The position numbers were made by a program, and so were the translations under genes. The notes below the pieces were generated by a model. It saw only the letters and a list, made by a program, of their open reading frames with translations. It did no database searches and was not told where the DNA came from. From an uncultured Holosporaceae bacterium (GTDB lineage: Bacteria > Pseudomonadota > Alphaproteobacteria > CAISOG01), in the NCBI GenBank assembly GCA_903887035.1, contig CAISOG010000152.1:1-20891 (forward strand): DNA of 20,891 nt. The letters run 5' to 3'. Shown here piece by piece: positions 6,131-13,775 of the stretch; positions within the stretch are counted from its first letter, which is position 1, and each line of letters starts with the position of its first letter.

Positions 6131-6721
6131 ATGAATCGCCTGATTTCTCAATTGTTTTCCTCTCTATCCTTGGCTTGCCGCGCTGTTGGGGAAAGGGCTG
6201 TTGCTGGCCGTGGCCGCGCCCTGATGCTGGCGCTGATGGCGGCGCTGACGTTGAGCGCCTGCAGCGGGGTTAAGACCGAGGAATCCTATCCCGAATTTGA
6301 TTCGCAACGGCGCCCGCATGGCAGCTTGACGGGCGATGATGGCTTTACCCTATTTGGCGGTGGCCGTAAAAAGGGCGAAGACAGCTTGCCCATCAACCGC
6401 TTTCTCTGGCAAGCCTCGCTGGACGTTTTAAGCTTTATTCCCCTGGCCAGCACCGATCCCTTTGGCGGCGTTATCCTGACCGAATGGACAACGCTGGCGG
6501 AGGCGCCGAATGAGCGCCTAAAACTAACCGTTTATATCACCAGCCAGGAATTGCGTAGCGATGCGGTGCGGGTCAGCGTTTTTCGCCAAAAACGGCAAGG
6601 CAATAAGGCGGACGGCACCTGGCAAGATGTGGCCAGCGATCCCAAAACCGCGACCGACCTGGAAAACGCTATCCTAACCCGCGCGCGTGAGCTGCGGGTT
6701 GCGGCCGCCTACGACAAATAA
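6131..6721 (+). CDS. DUF3576 family lipoprotein
   Basis: A 196-residue lipoprotein of the alphaproteobacterial DUF3576 family; no biochemical role is established. The N-terminal hydrophobic stretch (LMLALMAALTLSAC) ends in a lipobox with Cys44, so it should be lipid-anchored after export. The family core is plain: INRFLWQASLDVLSFIPLAS, TDPFGGVILTEWTTLAEAPN, ERLKLTVYITSQELRSDAVR and VSVFRQ. ATG 6131 is chosen as the start; a TTG at 6071 would add 20 residues ahead of an already long signal peptide, and an inner ATG close to the hydrophobic stretch is also possible. The C-terminus (ENAILTRARELRVAAAYDK) is typical. It leads the operon that continues with leuS 25 bp later, an order known in other alphaproteobacteria and consistent with a cell-envelope task near lptE. 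Confidence 0.88.
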   Translation: MNRLISQLFSSLSLACRAVGERAVAGRGRALMLALMAALTLSACSGVKTEESYPEFDSQRRPHGSLTGDDGFTLFGGGRKKGEDSLPINRFLWQASLDVLSFIPLASTDPFGGVILTEWTTLAEAPNERLKLTVYITSQELRSDAVRVSVFRQKRQGNKADGTWQDVASDPKTATDLENAILTRARELRVAAAYDK

Positions 6722-6746
6722 TGGGGGGCAGGCGGTGACGGTTAGT

Positions 6747-9404
6747 ATGGTGACGGCGGCAGAACGCTACGATGTGGCTCAGGCCGAACCGCAGTGGCAG
6801 GATGCCTGGCACGCGGCGGGTTGTTTCACCGCGACGGCTGATGCGGCTAAGCCGAAATTTTATGTGCTGGAGATGTTTCCCTATCCCTCTGGCAAAATTC
6901 ATATGGGGCATGTCCGCAACTATGCCTTTGGTGATGTGCTGGCGCGCTTCAAACGGGCGCAAGGCTTTAACGTGCTCTACCCGATGGGTTGGGACGCCTT
7001 TGGCCTGCCCGCCGAAAATGCCGCGTTAGAGCGGGGGGTGCATCCCGCGGTGTGGACGCGGCAAAATATCGCCACCATGCGTGGTCAGCTGCAACGGTTG
7101 GGCTTGTCCTATGACTGGTCGCGGGAGATTGCCACCTGTGACCCCGCCTACTACGCCCAGCAGCAAAAGCTGTTCCTGGCTTTTTACCAGGCTGGCTTGC
7201 TGTACCGTAAGGAGGCCTATGTCAATTGGGATCCGGTGGATCACAGCGTGCTGGCCAATGAGCAGGTGATTGAGGGGCGCGGGTGGCGCAGTGGCGCGCT
7301 GGTGGAACGGCGGCAGCTGGCGCAATGGTTCCTGAAGATTACCGATTTCGCCCCCGACCTGCTGGCCGGGCTGCAGCAGCTGGATCGCTGGCCGGATAAT
7401 GTGCGGTTGATGCAGCAGAATTGGTTGGGGCTGTCAGAAGGGGCAGAAATTGCCTTCCAGATAGCCGATCGCGATGACGCCCTTACTGTCTTCACCACCC
7501 GACCCGATACCCTATTTGGTGCCTCTTTCTGTGCGATTGCGGCGGATCATCCACTGGCGCAGTCGGTCGCCAAAAGTGATCCAGCAGTCGCGGCCTTTGT
7601 TGCCGACTGTCGCCTGGGCGCTACCAAGGAGGCGGATGTCAGCAAATTGGACAAAAAAGGCCACTTCACGGGTCTTTATGCCGTTCACCCGTTTGATGGC
7701 GGGCGCAAGCTGCCCATCTACATCGCCAATTTTGTGTTGATGGATTACGGTACGGGGGCAATTTTTGGCTGTCCCGCCCATGATCAGCGCGATTTGGAAT
7801 TTGCCCTGGCCTATCAGCTGCCCGTCCTGCCCGTGGTGGCGCCGTTGAAGGGGGATTTGCCCGATATTGTCGGCACCGCCACCGCCTTTAGCGAGGATGG
7901 GGTGCTGGTCAATTCGCAATGGCTGGATGGGATGACGGTCACGGCGGCCAAGGCCAAGGCGATTGAGGCGTTGGTGCAACAGGGGCAGGGTAAGGCGGTG
8001 CGAACCTGGCGGCTGCGCGACTGGGGCATTTCCCGCCAGCGCTACTGGGGCTGCCCGATTCCCTTTATCCATTGCGACGCCTGCGGTCTGCAACCGGTGC
8101 CCGCCGACCAGCTGCCCGTCACCCTGCCCGATGATGTCGATTTCAGCCAGCCGGGCAATCCGTTGGTGCGCCATCCAACCTGGGCTAAGACCACCTGCCC
8201 GCAATGTGGTGGGGATGCCCGCCGCGAAACCGATACCATGGATACGTTTTTCGATTCCTCCTGGTACTTTTTGCGCTACACCAGCCCGCAGGGGGCGGAG
8301 CCGTTTGATGCGGCAGCGGTCAAATACTGGTTGCCCGTCGATCAATATCTGGGCGGGGTGGAGCATGCGATTTTGCACCTGCTGTACGCCCGTTTCTTTA
8401 CCCGCGCCCTGCAACGGTGCGGCCATATAGACTTTGCCGAGCCGTTTAAGGCGCTGTTGGCGCAGGGGATGGTGTGCCACGAGACCTATAAGGATCAGGC
8501 TGGCCAATGGCTGTACCCTGAGGAGGTGGAAAAACTGGCCAACGGCCAGGTGGTAAAGCGTGACGACCAAAGCCTGGTGCGGGTTGGCCGTTCGGAAAAA
8601 ATGAGCAAGTCCAAGCGCAACACCATTGATCCGATGGAGTTGATTGGCCGCTATGGCGCCGATGCCGCCCGCCTGTTCATGATTTCTGACACGCCGCCCG
8701 CCCGCGATTTGGATTGGTCAGAGGCGGGGATTGATGGCTGTGCCCGCTATATTGGCCGCCTGTACAGCCTGTACCGTGGTTTTGCGACAGCGATACGGGG
8801 ATCAGCGGGGCAGAATCATGAGGCGGTGCAGGCGGCGAAAACCGATGCCGCGGCCGCTGTGTTGGCCACGACTCTAAACACGACCCTAAACACCTTGCGC
8901 CCTGCCCTGCATCAGGCGATTCGCGATATCACCCTGCAGCTGGGGGATTTGCAATTCAATCGGGCGGTGGCCAGCCTGCGCACCCTGACCAATTTGTTCG
9001 AGGATCATCGCACCAGCCTAGGCCAGCTGTTGGGGGGTAGTAACTCGGCGGATGAGATGACCGACATGCTAGCCAACAGCTTGGTGCTGATGGCGCCGCT
9101 GTTGCCGCATTTGGCTGAGGAATTGTGGGCGATGTTGGGGCTGACGGATCAGGCCGCGCTGGCCGCCCAGGCGCCTTGGCCGCAGCATGATGCAAGCTTG
9201 TTGCAGCAGACGCAGGTTAAGGTGGCGGTGCAGGTTAATGGCAAGCTGCGTGGGGTCATTACCCTGGATCCTGAATGCAGCCAGCAGGATGCCGTGCAGG
9301 CCGCCTTGGCGCTATCCACCGTGCAGGCCGCAGTGGATGGTCATGGCCAAATCCGCAAGCAAATTTGGGTGCCTAGCAAATTGTTAAACCTGGTTTGCGC
9401 CTAA
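6747..9404 (+). CDS. leuS: Leucyl-tRNA synthetase
   Basis: An 885-residue class I synthetase that attaches leucine to tRNA-Leu in the cytoplasm. The HIGH motif appears as HMGH (residues 52-55, in PYPSGKIHMGHVRNY). The editing (CP1) domain shows FTTRPDTLFG and GTGAIFGCPAHDQRD, whose HDxRD aspartate marks the post-transfer proofreading site. The catalytic core continues with TMDTFFDSSWYFLRY, and KMSKS is at 618-622. The C-terminal part has the anticodon-binding helical bundle (LMAPLLPHLAEELW) and the QVNGKLRG small domain. A Cys-rich insert (CDACG, CPQCGG) probably binds zinc. Start: ATG 6747 gives the usual length; GTG 6735, with a G-run 6 nt upstream, is an alternative. All catalytic motifs are intact, and no T-box or leader peptide was seen upstream. 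Confidence 0.97.
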   Translation: MVTAAERYDVAQAEPQWQDAWHAAGCFTATADAAKPKFYVLEMFPYPSGKIHMGHVRNYAFGDVLARFKRAQGFNVLYPMGWDAFGLPAENAALERGVHPAVWTRQNIATMRGQLQRLGLSYDWSREIATCDPAYYAQQQKLFLAFYQAGLLYRKEAYVNWDPVDHSVLANEQVIEGRGWRSGALVERRQLAQWFLKITDFAPDLLAGLQQLDRWPDNVRLMQQNWLGLSEGAEIAFQIADRDDALTVFTTRPDTLFGASFCAIAADHPLAQSVAKSDPAVAAFVADCRLGATKEADVSKLDKKGHFTGLYAVHPFDGGRKLPIYIANFVLMDYGTGAIFGCPAHDQRDLEFALAYQLPVLPVVAPLKGDLPDIVGTATAFSEDGVLVNSQWLDGMTVTAAKAKAIEALVQQGQGKAVRTWRLRDWGISRQRYWGCPIPFIHCDACGLQPVPADQLPVTLPDDVDFSQPGNPLVRHPTWAKTTCPQCGGDARRETDTMDTFFDSSWYFLRYTSPQGAEPFDAAAVKYWLPVDQYLGGVEHAILHLLYARFFTRALQRCGHIDFAEPFKALLAQGMVCHETYKDQAGQWLYPEEVEKLANGQVVKRDDQSLVRVGRSEKMSKSKRNTIDPMELIGRYGADAARLFMISDTPPARDLDWSEAGIDGCARYIGRLYSLYRGFATAIRGSAGQNHEAVQAAKTDAAAAVLATTLNTTLNTLRPALHQAIRDITLQLGDLQFNRAVASLRTLTNLFEDHRTSLGQLLGGSNSADEMTDMLANSLVLMAPLLPHLAEELWAMLGLTDQAALAAQAPWPQHDASLLQQTQVKVAVQVNGKLRGVITLDPECSQQDAVQAALALSTVQAAVDGHGQIRKQIWVPSKLLNLVCA

Positions 9405-9406
9405 CC

Positions 9407-10129
9407 ATGGTGGCGGCCAGACACGATGTCCGCAGGCTGGCGTGGCATAGGTTGGCAGGATCTGTCGTCGCCTCGCTCTTGCTGCTGAATCTTGCAGGGT
9501 GTGGCTTTCGCCCCATTTACGGCTCTGCGGCGAATGACCTGAATGGTGATGGCGGGCATGAATCCAGCCAGGCTGGCGGGGTTAAGGCGGCGTTAGCACA
9601 GGTGAAGATTGGGCTGATTCCCGATCGATCCGGGCAACAGCTGCGCAATCAGTTGCTGGATCTGATGAACGCGGGCGGTGAGCCCAGCCGCCCTGTTTAT
9701 CGCTTGGACATTACCCTGACCACCGAAAAAACCGCGCTGGCCACCCGTTCGGATGCGTCGGTATCGTTATCGCGCCTACGCACCGTGTTGCGATACAAAT
9801 TGGTGGCAATTCATCAGACGGCTGAGGTTGGGAATGCAGAAGCCGCGGCTAAGGATGCTGCGCCCCGATCCGCCATGACCACCGCTGCAATGGATTCTTC
9901 TGTGCTGGATCAGGGCACCTTGACCGCCAGCACCAGCTATAACGTCCTGGACTCCCTGTTTGCCAGCAAGGCGGCGGAGGATGATGCCCTAGCACGGTCG
10001 CTCAAAGATTTGGCCTATCAAGTGACCGATGCGGTGGCGATTGCGTTGCAGCAGCCAAAGCCTGCACCAGCCGCCCCGCCCGAGCCCCCTAAACCAGAGT
10101 CCCCCAAGCTGGAGTCCCCTAAGCCGTGA
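9407..10129 (+). CDS. lptE: LPS-assembly lipoprotein LptE
   Basis: A 240-residue outer-membrane lipoprotein that plugs the LptD barrel and helps deliver LPS to the cell surface. It has a signal peptide with lipobox LNLAGC (Cys32) followed by GFRPIYG, the family hallmark. Later family features include RLDITLTTEKTALATRSDAS and, near the end, DALARSLKDLAYQVTDAVAIAL. It is longer than typical LptE (about 170-200 residues) because of an Ala-rich insert (about 142-162) and a Pro/Lys/Glu tail of about 24 residues with a repeated PKPESPKLESPKP pattern. The ATG is 2 nt after the leuS stop, so translation is probably coupled. A TTG at 9395 would overlap leuS. The stop overlaps holA by 4 nt (GTGA). The position between leuS and holA is conserved and supports the call. 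Confidence 0.9.
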   Translation: MVAARHDVRRLAWHRLAGSVVASLLLLNLAGCGFRPIYGSAANDLNGDGGHESSQAGGVKAALAQVKIGLIPDRSGQQLRNQLLDLMNAGGEPSRPVYRLDITLTTEKTALATRSDASVSLSRLRTVLRYKLVAIHQTAEVGNAEAAAKDAAPRSAMTTAAMDSSVLDQGTLTASTSYNVLDSLFASKAAEDDALARSLKDLAYQVTDAVAIALQQPKPAPAAPPEPPKPESPKLESPKP

Positions 10130-11166
10130 GTGTGGCGGGTCGTTCGATTGGCTTTGACCAGCTCTGTGCCCAGCTGGAGGGTAGCCTGGCGGTGGTGTTC
10201 TACGGCCATAATCATGCCTGGATGGAGGAGGAGGCCGCCGCCCTGGTCGCCGCCGTCAAGCGTCAGCATCCCAGCCTGTCGGTCAGCCGTTTTGGCGCCG
10301 ATTCGTTGATTAAGGAACCGTATCGGTTGCAAGATGCGCTAACCAGCCCTGGCCTGTTTAGTCAGGGGCGGCAGCTGGCGGTGATTGATGGCGGTGATGA
10401 ACGATCGGGCGCCCTGGTTGCCGCCTTTCTGGCCAACCCCTGTTACAGCCCTGCCGACGGTTTGATTGTGCTGTTGGCGCCTGGTCAGCATGGCAGTGCC
10501 CGTTGGTTGCAACCCCTCAAAACGCAGGCGGGGGTATGGTTGCGCGATTGCTATGACGAAACCCCCGCTGTACGGACGGCTTTTGTGAAGCGCTACCTGC
10601 AAAGTCGTGATAAGACGGCCACGCCCGCCGCCCTGGATATCCTGCAATCCTATCTGCCCAGCGATCGCCTGATGGCTTGTCAGGATCTGGCACGGCTGTG
10701 TTTGTTGGCGGGGGCAAACCCCGTGATTGAGGAACCGTTGGTGACGCAGGCGCTAACCCTGCAGCTGGCCAGCGATGTGCAGGAATTTATCAACGCCTAT
10801 TTGGATGGCCGATTGCCCTGGTTGGCGGGTCATGCCGCCCTGGTGGACGAATCCGCCCTGCCCCCCATGGTCGTGCTGCGCAGCTTACAACAATATCTGA
10901 TGCGGTTGTTATCGGTTAAGGGCGCGCAGGCCAGCGGTCTTAGCCAATCGGCGGCGATTGAGCAGTTGCAGCCCAAGCTGTTTTTTCGCCATCGCCCTGG
11001 TTTTGAGGATCAGTTGCGGCGATTAAGCCTGGCGCAGGTGCATCAACTGCTGTCTGGCCTACTGGTGGCGGAGCAGCGGGTTAAGCAAACCGGCATCCCG
11101 ATGGCGGAGATGGTTAATTGGAGCCTGTGGCGGCCGCAGCTGGCCAAATCCCTGGCAAGAGCTTGA
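10126..11166 (+). CDS. holA: DNA polymerase III subunit delta
   Basis: A 346-residue clamp-loader subunit that opens the beta sliding clamp during replication. The N-terminal AAA+-like domain begins LEGSLAVVFYGHNHAWMEEE and contains FGADSLIKEPYRLQDALTSP followed by GLFSQGRQLAVIDGG, the beta-interacting region. The C-terminal helical collar includes VVLRSLQQYLMRLL and LFFRHRPGFEDQLRRL. As in delta subunits generally, there is no functional Walker A motif. The length matches the family. The GTG start overlaps the lptE stop by 4 nt (GTGA), so it is translationally coupled. It is the last gene of the operon; the palindromic element begins 2 bp after its stop codon. Confidence 0.93.
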   Translation: MSVAGRSIGFDQLCAQLEGSLAVVFYGHNHAWMEEEAAALVAAVKRQHPSLSVSRFGADSLIKEPYRLQDALTSPGLFSQGRQLAVIDGGDERSGALVAAFLANPCYSPADGLIVLLAPGQHGSARWLQPLKTQAGVWLRDCYDETPAVRTAFVKRYLQSRDKTATPAALDILQSYLPSDRLMACQDLARLCLLAGANPVIEEPLVTQALTLQLASDVQEFINAYLDGRLPWLAGHAALVDESALPPMVVLRSLQQYLMRLLSVKGAQASGLSQSAAIEQLQPKLFFRHRPGFEDQLRRLSLAQVHQLLSGLLVAEQRVKQTGIPMAEMVNWSLWRPQLAKSLARA

Positions 11167-11168
11167 GT

Positions 11169-11317
11169 TATAGTCATTCCACTTTAAAAATATACAGTGC
11201 TACAAATGCTTTGACCTCTGCGATACGGTGCTCATGTACTTCCGTGTACACTCCGCTCCGTGTCTCGATTTCATAACATTTTCGCAGGCTGTATATTTCT
11301 AAATTGAAACGACTATA
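11169..11317. mobile_element. MITE-like 149-bp palindromic element
   Basis: Terminal inverted repeats of 29 bp (11169-11197 and 11289-11317) match at 25 of 29 positions, beginning TATAGTC and ending TATACAG. Inner sequence is also imperfectly self-complementary down to the centre TGTAC-TTCCGT-GTACA. The element is clearly AT-richer than the flanking genes and contains no ORF. A TA dinucleotide at both outer ends could be a target duplication, as for IS630/Tc1-type elements. It fills nearly the whole gap between the convergent holA and parB genes. Naming it a MITE is inference; no second copy is in this window. Confidence 0.65.
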
Positions 11318-11333
11318 GCCACTCTCTCGGCTA

Positions 11334-12257
11334 CTAAATACCACTGGCGGTCAGGCGTTTGAGTAGAAAATCCAGCTTTTCCAGCGAATCATACTGAATG
11401 GTAATGGCGCCGCGCCCGTTATGCAGTTTTAGGCTGACTTTGGTATCCAACAGGTCGCACAGGGTTTGCTCCAGCGCGACGGCATCGGCATCCTTGGCCA
11501 AGCTGGTCATCTGACCATGGCTGGTTGCGCCGTTGACCTTAGACAGCGCCGCCCCACGGTCGGGCACTTCATCAGCATCCAGTCCCTTACCCTGTACCAA
11601 CCGTTCGGTCGAACGCACGCTAAGGCCTTGATCCATAATCTGTTTGGCGATGGCTAGCGGGTCGTCGGCGGTGACCAGGGCGCGGGCATGCCCCATGCTA
11701 AGCTTCCCCTGCCGTACCAGCTGTTGCACCTCACCCGGCAGGTTCAGCAGTCGGAGCAGGTTGGCAACATGGCTGCGGCTTTTGGCGACGACCTTGGCCA
11801 AATCTTCCTGGGCATAGCCATATTGCGCCAACAATTGTTGATAGGCTAAGGCCTCTTCAATCGGATTCAGGTCTTGTCGTTGGATATTTTCCAACAGGGC
11901 GACCTCCAGCAAGTCATCGTCGGCCAGATCCTGAACCGTAACCGGCACCTCGGTCAGTCCCGCCCGTTGGGCAGCCCGCCAGCGCCGCTCCCCCGCAATC
12001 AATTGGTAACGGGTGGGATCCTGGGGGTGACGACGAACCAGCAGCGGTTGCAAAATTCCGCGTCGACCGATGGAGGCGGCCAGTTCGGTTAACTCCGCCT
12101 CCTCAAAATCCAAACGGGGTTGCAGGGGGTTGCTGTCAATCAATGACACCGCCAGTTTGCGCGATGCGCCCCGCACCTCCTCCAGCGCTTGCAAATCCTC
12201 TGGCTGATCGTCAAACAGGGCGGCCAGGCCACGACCCAGGGTGTTTTTTTTGCTCAT
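11334..12257 (-). CDS. parB: Chromosome-partitioning protein ParB
   Basis: A 307-residue CTP-dependent DNA clamp that loads at parS and spreads along DNA to organise the origin region for segregation. The N-terminal LGRGLAALF (7-15) is the conserved ParA-contact segment. The CTP-binding motifs are GERRWRAAQ (89-97) and ENIQRQDLNP (123-132). The parS-binding helix-turn-helix spans about 149-170 (QEDLAKVVAKSRSHVANLLR). A C-terminal dimerisation region (SLKLHNGRGAITIQYDSLEK) follows. The length matches chromosomal ParB. The start is ATG 12257. It lies 32 bp downstream of parA in the same direction and converges with holA across the palindromic element. Two parS sites are nearby. Confidence 0.97.
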   Translation of the reverse strand: MSKKNTLGRGLAALFDDQPEDLQALEEVRGASRKLAVSLIDSNPLQPRLDFEEAELTELAASIGRRGILQPLLVRRHPQDPTRYQLIAGERRWRAAQRAGLTEVPVTVQDLADDDLLEVALLENIQRQDLNPIEEALAYQQLLAQYGYAQEDLAKVVAKSRSHVANLLRLLNLPGEVQQLVRQGKLSMGHARALVTADDPLAIAKQIMDQGLSVRSTERLVQGKGLDADEVPDRGAALSKVNGATSHGQMTSLAKDADAVALEQTLCDLLDTKVSLKLHNGRGAITIQYDSLEKLDFLLKRLTASGI

Positions 12258-12289
12258 GCTGTTCTCAACCTTATCGGAACGCTGTGCCG

Positions 12290-13132
12290 TTAGGCTGCCT
12301 TGTCAATCGGTAAGAGGTTGTTAGATGGGGGAATTTGACCGCGTTGCCGTTGCAAATATTCCTTCGCCAATTGGATATAGGATTGCGACCCCGCACAATT
12401 GACATCGTAAACCAGGGCTGGTCGGCCATGCGAAGGCGCCTCCGAAAGACGGACATTGCGTGGCACGCTGGTGCTGTAAACCTTATCCGCAAAATGTTGG
12501 CGGACATCCTGTTCAATTTGCATGCTGATGCGGTTGCGGCGATCCAGCATGGTCAGCACGATCCCCTCCAGCTTTAGGGCGGGATGATAGGTTTTTTGCA
12601 CCCTTTCAATGGTTCGCAACAGTTGGCTTAACCCCTCCAGCGCAAAAAATTCCGCCTGCAACGGGATTAACACCGAATCGCTGGCAATCAAGGCGTTAAG
12701 GGTTAGCAGGCCTAATGATGGCGGGCAATCAATCACCACGGTTTGATAGTTTTGCATATCGCCACGCAGTCTGGCCAGCCGCTGTTCGCGTTGGGGCTGG
12801 TCAATCAATTCGACCTCAGCCGCCGCCAGATCAGGGTTGGATGGGGAAATATGCAGTCCTGGCACCGCCGTTGGTTGGGTAGCTTGTGCCAACGTCGCCT
12901 GACCCAGCAGGGCGTGATAGATGGTCAACCCGCGCTGTTTGTTGCTGATGCCAAGACCCGTGCTGGCGTTGCCCTGAGGATCCAGATCAATCAGCAACAC
13001 CCGTTCACCACAGGCGGCCAAGGCGGTGGCCAGGTTAATAGCGGTGGTGGTTTTGCCAACCCCGCCCTTCTGATTGGCGACGGCCATGATTTTGAGCGGT
13101 TTTTTTGCGTCGTTGATAATGGTCGATGACAA
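12290..13132 (-). CDS. parA: Chromosome-partitioning ATPase ParA
   Basis: A Soj/ParA-type P-loop ATPase that moves ParB-parS complexes over the nucleoid. The deviant Walker A KGGVGKTT is at residues 22-29. LIDLDPQGNAST, VVIDCPPSLGLLTLNA and the C-terminal SVPRNVRLSEAPSHGRPALV complete the fold. I choose TTG 13132, because AAGGGGG lies 8 nt upstream and the resulting N-terminus (MSSTIINDAKKPLKIMAVAN) has normal length (280 residues). ATG 13087 would start just three residues before ANQKGG. An open frame continues up to 13324, but that part overlaps rsmG and does not look like ParA. With TTG 13132, the gene overlaps the 3' end of rsmG by 98 nt. Confidence 0.94.
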   Translation of the reverse strand: MSSTIINDAKKPLKIMAVANQKGGVGKTTTAINLATALAACGERVLLIDLDPQGNASTGLGISNKQRGLTIYHALLGQATLAQATQPTAVPGLHISPSNPDLAAAEVELIDQPQREQRLARLRGDMQNYQTVVIDCPPSLGLLTLNALIASDSVLIPLQAEFFALEGLSQLLRTIERVQKTYHPALKLEGIVLTMLDRRNRISMQIEQDVRQHFADKVYSTSVPRNVRLSEAPSHGRPALVYDVNCAGSQSYIQLAKEYLQRQRGQIPPSNNLLPIDKAA

Positions 13133-13775
13133 GAATAACGCCCCCTTGGTGTACCAGGCTTGGGTGAAACCGAATCGTGGCATCCCATCGCTGGTTGGCT
13201 TGGTGAATTTCGGCCTGATATCCGCGACCTTTTGGCCACAAACATCTGGTATGAGGATAGCGAAACGGCTGCGCCAGCGCAAGCAAATCCTCAAGCGGAG
13301 CCAGGGCGCGGGCGGTGATAACATCGGCTGGCTGTGGCGTTAATTGATTAAATCGTTGCCCTAACACCTTGATGGTTAAGCCAAGCTCACGCCCAACCTG
13401 CTCCAGAAATTGTGCCTTGTGAGGATTGCCTTCGGCCATGCGCACTTCGGGCACCCCCATAATGCTGAGCACCAATCCTGGGAAGCCCGCGCCACTGCCA
13501 AAGTCGAGTAGGCTGCGGGTTCCTGGCGGTATCAATGGCCACAGTTGCGCACTGTCCAGAAGGTGGCGACGCCAAAGTTGGGGAATCGTGCTGGGAGCAA
13601 TCAGGTTGAACCGCTGCTGCGCCTCAAGCAACAGCCGGATGTAGATCTGAAACTTCTGCCATGTTTCACGTGAAACAGGAATCAGATCATGGAACTGGTC
13701 GAAGGTTATATCGGGATTAGGGTTATGCGCATCAGGTATCAGGGTAACGGGCAACGGGTTTTCGGGCATGATCAC
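13035..13775 (-). CDS. rsmG: 16S rRNA (guanine-N7) methyltransferase RsmG
   Basis: A SAM-dependent methyltransferase that modifies G527 of 16S rRNA. It is cytoplasmic, and its loss gives low-level streptomycin resistance in other bacteria. The SAM site LLDFGSGAGFPGLVLSI is at about 89-105. Other marks are FNLIAPST, LWRRHLLDSAQL, and DVITARALAPLEDLL. At 246 residues it is longer than the usual 205-220: residues from about 215 on (ending in the basic HGRRQSEGRGWQNHHRY) are read out of frame from the parA 5' end and look like a non-conserved extension. The GTG start at 13775 overlaps the mnmG stop by 4 nt; ATG 13769 is an alternative. A parS site lies inside the coding sequence and encodes the VSRET segment. 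Confidence 0.93.
   Translation of the reverse strand: MIMPENPLPVTLIPDAHNPNPDITFDQFHDLIPVSRETWQKFQIYIRLLLEAQQRFNLIAPSTIPQLWRRHLLDSAQLWPLIPPGTRSLLDFGSGAGFPGLVLSIMGVPEVRMAEGNPHKAQFLEQVGRELGLTIKVLGQRFNQLTPQPADVITARALAPLEDLLALAQPFRYPHTRCLWPKGRGYQAEIHQANQRWDATIRFHPSLVHQGGVILVIDHYQRRKKTAQNHGRRQSEGRGWQNHHRY
13662..13677. promoter_or_regulatory. parS: parS site 1 (inside rsmG)
   Basis: TGTTTCACGTGAAACA is a perfect 16-bp palindrome identical to the widespread bacterial parS consensus. It lies in the 5' part of rsmG, about 1.4 kb from the parB start. ParB is expected to load here. Confidence 0.95.

Noticed and set aside
6008..6746. T-box or leucine attenuator for leuS
   Set aside because: No T-box signature, no run of Leu codons in a leader ORF, and no terminator with a U-run was found; leuS also lies downstream of DUF3576 in an operon.
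7512..8570. 352-residue open frame antisense to leuS
   Set aside because: leuS is complete and conserved across this stretch. The antisense product has no domain logic and arises from GC-rich codon bias.
11169..11317. CRISPR or small-RNA gene in the holA/parB gap
   Set aside because: There is only one inverted pair and no direct repeats with spacers; a mobile-element-type palindrome explains it better.
13088..13324. Longer N-terminus for ParA
   Set aside because: The extra residues are the out-of-frame reading of rsmG and do not resemble ParA. A well-placed ribosome site supports TTG 13132 instead.
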